The position numbers and the translations under genes were made by a program. Positions 35,176-43,383 of a stretch of DNA of 64,000 nt are shown here, piece by piece. The notes below the pieces were generated by a model. That model worked only from the letters and a program-made list of their open reading frames with translations. It was not told where the DNA came from and did no database searches. The stretch's first letter is position 1. Every line of letters begins with the position of its first letter. Location of the stretch: positions 124,001-188,000 of the forward strand of contig NZ_CAADFC020000013.1 in the NCBI RefSeq assembly GCF_900696085.1. Reading direction: 5' to 3'. The stretch comes from Bradyrhizobium ivorense. Its GTDB lineage: Bacteria > Pseudomonadota > Alphaproteobacteria > Rhizobiales > Xanthobacteraceae.

Positions 35176-35307
35176 AGCCTCATCCGCGGCACACTCCTTC
35201 GGAGTACCTAATTTTCCCGCGCCCAAGGCCGTGAACCTTCGCCGCACCTCACACGTATTAATGTCTTAATGTCCGCCAGGATTTTGCGTTCCCTTCCTGG
35301 AACCGGC

Positions 35308-35336
35308 GCCGACCGCAAGTTATTTAAGCGGTCGGC
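35308..35336. terminator. hairpin, possible terminator
   Basis: GCCGACCGC (35308-35316) and GCGGTCGGC (35328-35336) are exact complements around an AT-rich 11-base loop. It is 133 bases after the 87-aa gene. Only GTTGTGTT follows, so it may be a weak or bidirectional terminator. Confidence 0.45.
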
Positions 35337-35572
35337 GTTGTGTTACGGGCTCCGCCAATTTCGCAACCAGGACGGCTGGCGGCGTATCTTCCGGGCTAGG
35401 CGGGACGCCGAAGCCGTCCCAATCACGAGCGCTCCCTCTGGAGCGCCGCTCGCGACGAAGAGCCTTCCCGCCCTTCTCCTGCCCCCACGGAACAAGCCAT
35501 GGAACTCTTGGCTTCGTTGTGCTTTTTGATTCCGTTTTTGTGGCAGCAACGTCAGCTTTGGAGAGAGGAGTC

Positions 35573-35760
35573 ATGAAGCGACGACGCCGGGTTAAACAGA
35601 TTTTCCCCCTTGAAGAATGCCTTGCCAGAGAAGCCCAAGAGCTAGCCAGCAGGCCAAACAGCTTCCCCCATGTCGCGAGCGAGACGCACTGCTGACAAGG
35701 GCGCGGGAGGACGAAACCGCAGCTCATTTGACCGAGTGGCTGACCTCGGCCGGCCAGGGC
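35573..35760 (+). pseudogene. small helical protein of a repeated family, broken copy B
   Basis: ATG at 35573 gives MKRRRRVKQIFPLEECLARE, then a frameshift near 35645 leads to a stop. The other frame carries the rest: AKQLPPCRERDALLTRARED then TAAHLTEWLTSAG. It corresponds to copies at 21549-21752 and 36507-36710, so it is a degenerated member of the same family. Confidence 0.7.
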
Positions 35761-36159
35761 GCGTGGCCAAGTGGTAATGTTGCCACTGTTTTCCGACATC
35801 GCGACGCCGCGCTCCGGTTAGCGCTTGTCTCTTCTCCAGATCTGGTGTGCGATCAAGTTGACCAATCTCGACTGACGCGGGATTGGCCATGCGGCCTCAG
35901 CAATCGCCTCCCGGACCTCCAAGGGTTGCTGAGGCCTCTTCGTTTGGATTCAGCAAGCCAACCCCTGATACAATCTCCGGGCATCGGGCGAAGTCACGTC
36001 AGCTTTACTGCCAGACTATCATCTCGGTTCCAAATTCTTTGCAACCTTCAAATGACACGATCAATTGTCTCGACACCACCGGCCAAGGCTCAGTCCGTTG
36101 GCGTCGGTGGCTGAGAGACCAAGTGCGCTCCCGCCCGCGTTGAAAGGGAGCGTGACTCG
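35761..36159. other. intergenic, no firm feature
   Basis: About 400 bases between the broken copy and the 116-aa gene. Frames are interrupted. A stretch near 35762-35790 resembles a tRNA D arm (GTGGCCAAGTGGTAA) but no other arm follows. Confidence 0.45.
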
Positions 36160-36510
36160 ATGGAATATCGAGGCATTGTCCTCGGCATTCTGCAATCCAT
36201 TCCGAATGGCGGGCGTTGGCAATTCGAGCTTAATGGCACCTCTAAAAGCGGTCAGGGCTTTAGCCGTCAGAACGCGGCGCATCGGGCCAGGAAAGCGATC
36301 GATGCCGCGATCAAGGACACGCCTGCCGACCGCAGCGCCTGGCACATCGGCCAGCGCGTTTCCTGCAAAAACCACGATGAGCTTGGCATCGTCGTCGAGG
36401 TCAACGGCCAGGTGAAAGTGAGGTGGGACGGCGGCCGGACGAGCTACTTCAGCCACGACGACAAAGCCAATGTCGAAATCGCTCCCGCCCAGCCGGGAGC
36501 AGCGCCATGA
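36160..36510 (+). CDS. small conserved protein (116 aa)
   Basis: ATG at 36160 with AAGGGAG upstream. The first half reads MEYRGIVLGILQSIPNGGRW and contains QNAAHRARKAIDAAIKD; the second half is a small beta domain (GQRVSCKNHDELGIVVEVNG), resembling an SH3-like or KOW-type fold (VSCKNHDELGIVVEVNGQVKVRW split across two strands). It could bind nucleic acid; function unknown. Its stop overlaps the next start by 4 bases. Confidence 0.75.
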   Translation: MEYRGIVLGILQSIPNGGRWQFELNGTSKSGQGFSRQNAAHRARKAIDAAIKDTPADRSAWHIGQRVSCKNHDELGIVVEVNGQVKVRWDGGRTSYFSHDDKANVEIAPAQPGAAP

Positions 36511-36710
36511 AAAAGCGGCGGCGTCGTCATAGGCAAACTCAATCATTGGAAGCACGGCTCGAGCACGAGGCGAAAAGCCTGCACGAGGAAGTAAGAGTGC
36601 TTCCTCCATGCGCACAAAGGGAAGCCCTACTGAGGAAGGCGCGGCAACACGAGGTCACCGCTAATTTGACAGAGTGGCTGATGTCGCCCGGCCTAAGGCC
36701 GCCGACCTGA
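36507..36710 (+). CDS. small helical protein of a repeated family, copy C (67 aa)
   Basis: ATG at 36507, coupled (ATGA) to the 116-aa gene. MKKRRRRHRQTQSLEARLEH, then SLHEEVRVLPPCAQREALLR and an ending EWLMSPGLRPPT. It shares the basic start, the LPPxxxREALL pivot and the W...SPGL..PT end with the 21.5-kb gene; length is identical (67). The intact reference copy for the broken gene at 35.6 kb. Confidence 0.75.
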   Translation: MKKRRRRHRQTQSLEARLEHEAKSLHEEVRVLPPCAQREALLRKARQHEVTANLTEWLMSPGLRPPT

Positions 36711-36805
36711 GAACGCTCGAAATGACCACGCTCAACCACCAGCGCGTGATGGAGCTACTGGAGATGCTACGCGAGCGTCGGGCAACTCTGTGCAACGCAT
36801 GTGAT

Positions 36806-37183
36806 CTATTTCGGGAACAGCTTGTTCCGAATGTAGCGTGAGGTCGCCGTCAGCCTGATCCCGCGCAGCTTTCGCCAGGCAACCTTGTCAATTTCCTTCT
36901 TGTCGCCGATCTTCAAACGACCTGAGGCCTTCTTCGCTACGAAGATCGAGTCGCTCATCCTTCGACCAGTTTTCCGGTTCTTGCCCTTGACCTCTTTCCA
37001 CAGAGTTACCGCGCCAAGCTTGAGCTTGGGTAACTCCTCGCGGATTTCGCGCTGAAGGCATTTTCTATCGCTCTCCCCTCCCCGCTTGCGGCCGCCGGGA
37101 AACATCCAGAGCTTGTCGCGCCGTCGCCTGACGAGCAGGATCCGTCCCTTCTTTGCTGCGACCAATTTTGACGCCTTCGTCAT
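36806..37183 (-). CDS. Nudix hydrolase
   Basis: 125 residues from the ATG at 37183, one base after the stop of the phosphodiesterase-like gene. The Nudix box is complete: GRKRGGE...REIREELPKL matches Gx5Ex7REUxEE. Enzymes of this length cleave nucleoside diphosphate-linked or inositol polyphosphate compounds. Last gene of the Ugp-like operon, so the substrate may be a phosphate-containing product of the imported solute. Confidence 0.9.
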   Translation of the reverse strand: MTKASKLVAAKKGRILLVRRRRDKLWMFPGGRKRGGESDRKCLQREIREELPKLKLGAVTLWKEVKGKNRKTGRRMSDSIFVAKKASGRLKIGDKKEIDKVAWRKLRGIRLTATSRYIRNKLFPK

Positions 37184-37184
37184 G

Positions 37185-38027
37185 TCAGTCAGCCAATTCA
37201 ACCAGAACCGGTTGATGATCGGATGCATCAGTCTTGCCGTTGACGTCAATACGCTGAACGCGACTGGTCAAATCCTCCGTCGCGAAGATAAAGTCGCGGC
37301 AGTCCGGGCCGTCGGTCCACTGTACGTGATCGTAGATTCCGCAGGTCGGTGAGCGCGGTCGACCCGGCTGCCCGGCAGTCCATGCGTCGCGATAGTTCAG
37401 GCCCGGCCGGCTCGACCGATCGATCAGCGCGTGCTGGGGATCGCTCACGTCGAAGTTGAAGTCGCCACACATCAGGCTCGAGGCGGCGACCGTCTGACTT
37501 TCGTACGCCTCGTCGGGATTTGTGGTGGGGACCTTGGGACTGCTCGAGGCATCTTCCTGCAAGTCCAGCAGGCGCGTGATCTGCGCCTCGCGCTGAGTGA
37601 CCGAATGATATTCGAGATGTGTATTGACGACGCGAACCGCACCGAAGGCCGCCATGACCGTCACCTCTACCGCGCTACGCCGCATGCTACGCACGCTGCC
37701 GGCGCCCGGCCAGGGCAGGATATGGTTGTTGATCTGCACGACCGGCAGGCGCGAAAGGGTCATGTTACCGAAGCGATGCAATGCGCCGTCCCGATCGACG
37801 GTTTCGATCGCCGGCCTGAATATCGGCATGTAGCCCGGCAGCAGCTCAGCCAAGGCTCCGCTCTGATCGCCACCGCCGTCGTACTTGGAGAAGTTCGAGC
37901 TTACCTCCTGGAAGCAGAAAACGTCCGCATCCATCGTTTCTCTTGCGACGGCGACAATCCGCGCGAGATCGGTCACGCCGTCGCAGCCCTTGCCGCACTG
38001 AATGTTCCAGGTGAGGAGACGCATCAT
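37185..38027 (-). CDS. endonuclease/exonuclease/phosphatase (EEP) family enzyme
   Basis: 280 residues. EEP motifs: LLTWNIQCGKG at the start, FCFQEVSSN (metal Glu), VVNTHLEYHS, CGDFNFD and SDHQPV near the end. This fold cleaves phosphodiesters in nucleic acids, phospholipids or phosphoinositides. It has no signal peptide, so it works inside the cell. It overlaps the permease gene by 4 bases (ATGA), in the position where Ugp operons carry the glycerophosphodiesterase UgpQ. It is therefore a candidate cleaving enzyme for the imported compound. Confidence 0.88.
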   Translation of the reverse strand: MMRLLTWNIQCGKGCDGVTDLARIVAVARETMDADVFCFQEVSSNFSKYDGGGDQSGALAELLPGYMPIFRPAIETVDRDGALHRFGNMTLSRLPVVQINNHILPWPGAGSVRSMRRSAVEVTVMAAFGAVRVVNTHLEYHSVTQREAQITRLLDLQEDASSSPKVPTTNPDEAYESQTVAASSLMCGDFNFDVSDPQHALIDRSSRPGLNYRDAWTAGQPGRPRSPTCGIYDHVQWTDGPDCRDFIFATEDLTSRVQRIDVNGKTDASDHQPVLVELAD

Positions 38028-38833
38028 CGGATACCTGCACGCATGAAGGATTGGACGAACTGTCGCTGGAAGAGAAGGAACGCGATCAGGAGGGGCGCCA
38101 TGGTCATCACCGTTGCCGCCGTGATCACCGACCAGTCCACCCCAGTCTCAGGCGCACCGAACACCGCAAGGCCAACCGTGAGCGGCCGCGCCTCGACCGA
38201 ATTGGTGACGATCAACGGCCAAAGAAAGTTGTTCCAGTGGTAACTGACGGAGACGAGGCTGAAGGCTATATAGGTCGAACGCGCCAGCGGGACGTAAACC
38301 CGCCATAAAATTCCGAGCGGCCCCGCGCCCTCGACCCGGGCAGCCTCGACTAGCTCCTGCGGGACACCCTTGAACGTCTGCCGTAAGAGAAAGATGCCGA
38401 AGGCGCTGGCGAGATAGGGCAGCGCGATCGCGGGGATGGTGTCCAGCAATCCAAGTTTGGCAATGGCACGGTAGTTCTCGACGATCAGAACGTCAGGCAT
38501 GATCATCAACTGCAGCAACACTAACGCGAAGGCGATGCCGCTGCCCCTGAACTTGAAGCGCGCGAAAGCGTAAGCCGCAAGCGTCGACAGAATAAGCTGC
38601 CCGACCAAGACAAATGTCACCAGGACGATCGTGTTGAGGTAATAGCGGGCGAATGGCGCTTGCTTCCAGGCGCGGACAAAGTTCTCCAAAGTCCACGGCG
38701 CGGACGGGCTGAATGATGTCGCATAGGCGGCCGGATGCAGCGCGCTCCAGAACGCATAGGCGAGCGGCGCGAGCCAGACCAGAGCCAGAAGCCATGCCGC
38801 TACCGCTTCGACTGGATGCGTCCGGCCCCTCAT
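38024..38833 (-). CDS. ABC sugar/glycerophosphate-type permease (MalG/UgpE family)
   Basis: 269 residues, six predicted helices. The EAA loop reads ELVEAARVEGAGPLGILWRV. Inner-membrane half of a CUT1-type importer; pairs with the permease upstream. Overlaps both neighbours by 4 bases, so the operon is tightly coupled. Confidence 0.92.
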   Translation of the reverse strand: MRGRTHPVEAVAAWLLALVWLAPLAYAFWSALHPAAYATSFSPSAPWTLENFVRAWKQAPFARYYLNTIVLVTFVLVGQLILSTLAAYAFARFKFRGSGIAFALVLLQLMIMPDVLIVENYRAIAKLGLLDTIPAIALPYLASAFGIFLLRQTFKGVPQELVEAARVEGAGPLGILWRVYVPLARSTYIAFSLVSVSYHWNNFLWPLIVTNSVEARPLTVGLAVFGAPETGVDWSVITAATVMTMAPLLIAFLLFQRQFVQSFMRAGIR

Positions 38834-39750
38834 TGATAGTGGATCCTTCGATCGAGATAGCCGAATTTGACCAGTGCGACAGCGCTCAAAAGCAGCAAAA
38901 GCACGACTGTCAGCGTCGCCGCGTAGGACGAGTCCTGGAACGCGAAAGCGACTTCATAGATGTAGTAAAGCAGCAACGTACTGGCGTTGTTCGGCCCGCC
39001 CTTGGTCATGATGACGAGATGGTCGACCAGCTTGAACGAGTTAATAACCGCATTGATCGCCACGAACAGCGTAGTCGGCATCAGCAGCGGGAACGTGATG
39101 CGGCGAAAGGTGTACCAGCGGCTGGCGCCTTCGATCGCCGCTGCCTCGTCGAGATCGGGCGACAGCTGCTGGAGAGCTGCGAGGTAGAAGATCATGAAGA
39201 AGCCGGCCTCCTTCCAGATCACCATGACGATCAGGCAGCCCATCACCGTCGAGGGATCGCCGAGCCAATTCCAGCCGCCGAGCCCGAACACTCCGCGCAG
39301 CTGATCAAGCAGACCGTAGTCCGGTGTGTAGAAGAACAGCCAAATGTTGGCGACAGCGATCATCGGCAACACCGTCGGCGTAAAATAGGCAAGGCGCACG
39401 AAACCGCGGCCGCGCATATTACGATTGACCCAGATCGCCATGACAAGCGCGAATGCAATCGAGGTCGGGATGGTGCCCAGCGCGAACCAGAAATTGTTGA
39501 TGAGCGCCTTCCAGAAGATCGGGTCGGCCGCCATCGCCTGATAGCTGTCGAGGCCGACAAACATCTCCGCGCCGTTCCGTTTGGTGATGAACAGCGAGCG
39601 CCGGATCGTCGCCAAGATCGGGTAATGGGTGAATGCGACCAGCAGCACCGCCGCGGGCAACAGCAGCAGCCACGCGTTCACAGCATTCCACCACGCCTGC
39701 GATCCGGCGCGGCGTTCAGGAGTTGGCAATGAGGCTGCGGTGTCGGTCAT
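38830..39750 (-). CDS. ABC sugar/glycerophosphate-type permease (MalF/UgpA family)
   Basis: 306 residues from the ATG at 39750. Six helices; the EAA loop is LDEAAAIEGASRWYTFRRIT. N-terminal helix NAWLLLLPAAVLLVAFTHYP, as in UgpA. Partner of the MalG/UgpE-type permease. Confidence 0.92.
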   Translation of the reverse strand: MTDTAASLPTPERRAGSQAWWNAVNAWLLLLPAAVLLVAFTHYPILATIRRSLFITKRNGAEMFVGLDSYQAMAADPIFWKALINNFWFALGTIPTSIAFALVMAIWVNRNMRGRGFVRLAYFTPTVLPMIAVANIWLFFYTPDYGLLDQLRGVFGLGGWNWLGDPSTVMGCLIVMVIWKEAGFFMIFYLAALQQLSPDLDEAAAIEGASRWYTFRRITFPLLMPTTLFVAINAVINSFKLVDHLVIMTKGGPNNASTLLLYYIYEVAFAFQDSSYAATLTVVLLLLLSAVALVKFGYLDRRIHYQ

Positions 39751-39796
39751 CCCCGAGGAAAGCGGGATGGCGGCGCACCACCCCCCGCCGTTTTCC

Positions 39797-41074
39797 TTAC
39801 TTCGAGGCACGCAGCACGCGATCGGATTGCGCTTGCGCAGCAGCCAGCGCCTCCTGCGGCTTTTGCGTGCCGGTAACGGCGGCCTGCACCGCATCGTTAA
39901 CGAACTTGTAGATACGGCCGTTCTCATGGACCGAGAGCTCCGGCACAGCATGCTCGAGCTGATCGCGGGCAACGATCGCCTGCGGGAAGCCCTTGGCGTA
40001 CTCCTCCATCGCCTTGGTCTTGTAAGCGGCAGGCGAGACAGCGACGTAGCCGGTCTTCATGCTCCATTCCGCTGCGCGTTCCGGCGCCGTCATCCACTGA
40101 ATGAACTTGACCGCAGCCTTTTGCTGTTCGGGTGACGCGCTCTTGAAAACATAGAAGCTGCCGCCGCCGGTCGGAGATCCTCGCCGCTCCTTGGCCGGCA
40201 GCATGGCAACGCCGAGCGGGAATTTCGCGCCGTCCTTCACCGCCGTGAGATTTCCGGTCGTGTGCCACATCATCGCCGTCTTGCCTTCAAGGAAGTCGGT
40301 GCGCAGCGTGGCCCAGTCGATGCTACCTGCCGGCATAACATTGTGCTTGCGCGACAGGTCGACCCAATAGTCGAGCGCACCAACCGTCTTCGACGCGGTC
40401 AGATAAACCTCTGTACCGGCCTCGTTCATCATCTTCTGGCCGTTCTCGATTGCCAATGCCTGCAGCATCCAGTAGCCATAACCGGTAGTGGGAATTTCCA
40501 CACCCCAACGGACGGTGTTGCCGGAGCTGTCCTTCTTGATCAGCTTCTTCGACATTTCAGTCATTTCGTCCCAGGACGCCGGCGCTTTCTCCGGGTCAAG
40601 ACTGGCCTCCTTGAAGGCCTCCTTGTTCCAGTAAAGCACGATAGTCGAGCGCTGGAACGGAATGCTCCAGGTCTTGCCGTCGATCCGGCCATTGGCCATG
40701 AATGCCGGATAGAATTCCTTGAACCACGCCTTGTCAGCCACGAGATCGTCGAACGGGACGATGGCGTTTTCATCCATCAGCGTGAACACGTCGGTCGACA
40801 GCAGAACTGACAGTTGCGGCGGTTGGCCGCCCTTCATAGCGGTCATCGCCTTGGTCATTGTATCCGTGTAGTTGCCGGCATAGACCGCGGTGACCTTGAT
40901 GTCGGGATTGTCCTTCTCGAAACGTGAGACCATGTCGTCGACGATCTTCGTGACCGGACCGCCGACCGCGACCGGATAGTACATGGTCAGATCCACTGCA
41001 GCCGCCGGACGGGTGGCGCCCATGGACAGGACGGCAAATGCCATTGCCATCAAGATTGTTCGTCGAGCAAACAT
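39797..41074 (-). CDS. extracellular solute-binding protein, UgpB-like (family 1)
   Basis: 425 residues with signal peptide MFARRTILMAMAFAVLSMGA...AAA. Mature protein starts DLTMYYPVAVGGPVTKIVDD, then FEKDNPDIKVTAVYAGNYTD and the central WSIPFQRSTIVLYWNKEAFK, close to the pattern of UgpB (glycerol-3-phosphate binding). It captures the substrate in the periplasm. Substrate could be glycerol-3-phosphate, a glycerophosphodiester or a related phosphorylated polyol. Confidence 0.9.
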   Translation of the reverse strand: MFARRTILMAMAFAVLSMGATRPAAAVDLTMYYPVAVGGPVTKIVDDMVSRFEKDNPDIKVTAVYAGNYTDTMTKAMTAMKGGQPPQLSVLLSTDVFTLMDENAIVPFDDLVADKAWFKEFYPAFMANGRIDGKTWSIPFQRSTIVLYWNKEAFKEASLDPEKAPASWDEMTEMSKKLIKKDSSGNTVRWGVEIPTTGYGYWMLQALAIENGQKMMNEAGTEVYLTASKTVGALDYWVDLSRKHNVMPAGSIDWATLRTDFLEGKTAMMWHTTGNLTAVKDGAKFPLGVAMLPAKERRGSPTGGGSFYVFKSASPEQQKAAVKFIQWMTAPERAAEWSMKTGYVAVSPAAYKTKAMEEYAKGFPQAIVARDQLEHAVPELSVHENGRIYKFVNDAVQAAVTGTQKPQEALAAAQAQSDRVLRASK

Positions 41075-41116
41075 CCTAGTCTCCTTCGTTATCCTCCGGC
41101 CGTTGTCACGCCGCTG

Positions 41117-42142
41117 CTATTGGCCCAATGAAGCCAACCGGTCCGCCTTGATCGCGTTTTCGTTTTCCAACCGGGCTTCCGAGGTGGGGTTGAACCAATG
41201 TTCGTGCCGCGCTTCCCAGGCGATCGTGATATCCTCGCCCGGGTGAGCCTTGCTGAAGCCGTCAAGCCGGACCGAGATGGATTGTCCGTCGAACTCGCAC
41301 AGCACAATGCTGTCGGCGCCAAGATGTTCGACGGCCTTGACGCGCACAACATGGTCGGCGCCCGAGACGATGCGGATGTGCTCGGGCCGCACACCGATGA
41401 GCCGATCGCCCTGGCGCACCAGATTCATCGGCGGCGTACCGACGAAGCGCGCGGTGAAGGCGGTGGCCGGCCGATTATAGAGCTCTTCCGGCGTACCGTT
41501 CTGCTCGATGCGGCCGTCGCGCATCAGAACGACACGGTCGGCCATCGTCATGGCTTCGGTCTGATCATGGGTCACGTAGACCATGGTCATGCCGAGCCGC
41601 TGCTGCAGCGCGCGGATCTCGGTCCGCATCTCGTGGCGCAACTTGGCGTCGAGGTTCGAGAGTGGCTCGTCCATGAGGCAGACCCGCGCTTCCGCAATGA
41701 TCGCCCGTCCAAGCGCGACGCGCTGGCGCTGACCGCCGGACAATTGCGACGGCTTGCGTTCGAGCAAATGGCTGAGACCGACGATGTCGGCGACGCGCTT
41801 GAGCCGTTCGTCCCGCTCTACACGCGAGACGCGCCGCACCCGTAGGCCGAACACGATGTTCTCAGCGACGCTCAAGTGTGGAAATAGCGCGTAGGACTGG
41901 AAGACCATCGAGATCTTCCGTTGAGCCGGGCCAAGATGCGTCACGTCGGCGCCGCCGATCGTGATCCTGCCGGCATCGGCCTCCTCAAGGCCCGCGATCA
42001 GGCGGAGCGTGGTCGATTTTCCGCATCCGGAAGGGCCGAGCAGCACCAGCAGCGAGCCCTCGTCCGCCGTCAGGCTCACGTCATCGACGGCCCGCATCGG
42101 TCCCCAGCACTTGGAGACGTGGCTCATTGTGATCGCCGACAT
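41117..42142 (-). CDS. ABC transporter ATP-binding protein (UgpC/MalK family)
   Basis: 341 residues from the ATG at 42142. Walker A GPSGCGKST, Q-loop VFQSYALFPHL, signature LSGGQRQRVALGRAI, Walker B VCLMDEPLSNLDAKLR, and H-loop VTHDQ. The C-terminal TOBE/OB domain (IGVRPEHIRIV) places it in the CUT1 group. First gene of the six-gene operon. Confidence 0.94.
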   Translation of the reverse strand: MSAITMSHVSKCWGPMRAVDDVSLTADEGSLLVLLGPSGCGKSTTLRLIAGLEEADAGRITIGGADVTHLGPAQRKISMVFQSYALFPHLSVAENIVFGLRVRRVSRVERDERLKRVADIVGLSHLLERKPSQLSGGQRQRVALGRAIIAEARVCLMDEPLSNLDAKLRHEMRTEIRALQQRLGMTMVYVTHDQTEAMTMADRVVLMRDGRIEQNGTPEELYNRPATAFTARFVGTPPMNLVRQGDRLIGVRPEHIRIVSGADHVVRVKAVEHLGADSIVLCEFDGQSISVRLDGFSKAHPGEDITIAWEARHEHWFNPTSEARLENENAIKADRLASLGQ

Positions 42143-42309
42143 GGCCACTTCGCTTTCGATGGCTGCGGTCTGCGCAAGATGTCGTCGCGCAAACGCGTTG
42201 CGTCCTGCCCCCACGGAGCAGCGCAAGGTCGGTCATGACACGCAGAGCGATCCATCCGTGTCCCTCCCCCGTGACCACGCAACATTCACTCGGCGTAGCG
42301 GCTATTTTG

Positions 42310-42341
42310 GTTCATATGAACATAGTGTGACAGCATATGAA
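42310..42341. promoter_or_regulatory. candidate DeoR/GlpR-type operator
   Basis: GTTCATATGAAC (42310-42321) is a perfect 12-bp palindrome, and CATATGAA recurs at 42334-42341 (same motif, 24 bases on). It lies in the spacer between the ABC operon (starts 42142) and the divergent regulator (starts 42398). Confidence 0.5.
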
Positions 42342-42397
42342 ATAGAAATTTGCTCCGGGGATGTTCGAATGATACTTTTGGAGGACACGGAGAGCCA

Positions 42398-43195
42398 ATG
42401 CTCAGCACCCCCGCCGAACGTCAGGCCCACATTCTCGAAATTGTGCGAGGCGAAGGTTTCGCCTCGATCGAGCACCTTGCGACACGGTTCGACGTGACCC
42501 AGCAGACTATTCGCCGCGTCGTGAATGCACTTTGCGACCAGGGGCTGCTGCGGCGGATCCATGGTGGTGTCAGCCTGCCCGTCCAGAACCAGAACCTCGC
42601 CTATGGTAGCAGGCAGGGATTGAACGCCGACGCCAAACGATGCATCGCGCATGCAACCGCGAAACTTATCCCCGATGGCGCGTCGCTGATGATCGGGCTC
42701 GGCACGACGCCCGAATATGTCGCGCAGGCACTCTCCCGCCGCAATGATCTCCGAGTGATTACCAACAGCCTGAACGTCGCCGCGGCGTTTGCGCTCAATC
42801 CTGACGTGGAAATTACGATCGCGGGCGGTACGCTCCGCACCCTCGACCGCGATATCATCGGCGAAGCCGCAGCTCGGTTTTTCTCGGGTTTCCGTGCCGA
42901 TTTCGGGATATTCGGCGTCGGCGGGGTTGATCTGGATGGCACGCTGCTCGATTTCCATGTCGATGAAGTCAAGGCTCGGCAATCCATAGCGGCTAATTCG
43001 CGAACGATTGTACTCGTGGCGGACATCACCAAGTTTGGGCGCAATGCTACCGTTCGAGGCGGCCATCTCAACGACTGCCATCATCTCGTTATCAATGATC
43101 AGTTGCCGGCGGCGTTTCGGCCGATCGCCGACAGATATGGTGGTCTAATCCACACAGCGAAGGACACGGGCACGCTTAATGCGGCCGGCAATTGA
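42398..43195 (+). CDS. DeoR/GlpR family repressor
   Basis: 265 residues from the ATG at 42398. N-terminal helix-turn-helix FASIEHLATRFDVTQQTIRR followed by a wing (LLRRIHGGV). C-terminal DeoR sensor: ASLMIGLGTTPEYVAQAL, LRVITNSLNVAAAF and DFGIFGVGGVDLDG. GlpR-type sensors bind phosphorylated sugars or glycerol-3-phosphate. Divergent from the Ugp-like operon, so very likely its regulator. Confidence 0.92.
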   Translation: MLSTPAERQAHILEIVRGEGFASIEHLATRFDVTQQTIRRVVNALCDQGLLRRIHGGVSLPVQNQNLAYGSRQGLNADAKRCIAHATAKLIPDGASLMIGLGTTPEYVAQALSRRNDLRVITNSLNVAAAFALNPDVEITIAGGTLRTLDRDIIGEAAARFFSGFRADFGIFGVGGVDLDGTLLDFHVDEVKARQSIAANSRTIVLVADITKFGRNATVRGGHLNDCHHLVINDQLPAAFRPIADRYGGLIHTAKDTGTLNAAGN

Positions 43196-43383
43196 TGCAA
43201 GCTGGACGAAGGCAAGGTAGTTGGCGGCACGCAACCATTCGTACAGAACTGAAGCGAGCTTATCGCGACTTTTGCTCATCGGTGCTTGCCTACGATCGTT
43301 CCCTTCAGAGCTATGAATTTGAGAATGGGGCAGATAGCGGACCGAGCGGGGATCGCAGGGCGGTCGGCCTAATCAACATTGCG

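Noticed and set aside
35320..35574. 84-codon minus-strand frame (MTPLSKADVAATKTESKSTT...)
   Set aside because: Low-complexity, lies opposite the start of the broken small gene, and its end overlaps a terminator-like hairpin; no family or ribosome site.
35762..35800. tRNA-like D arm (GTGGCCAAGTGGTAA)
   Set aside because: No anticodon, T arm or acceptor stem follows; likely chance.
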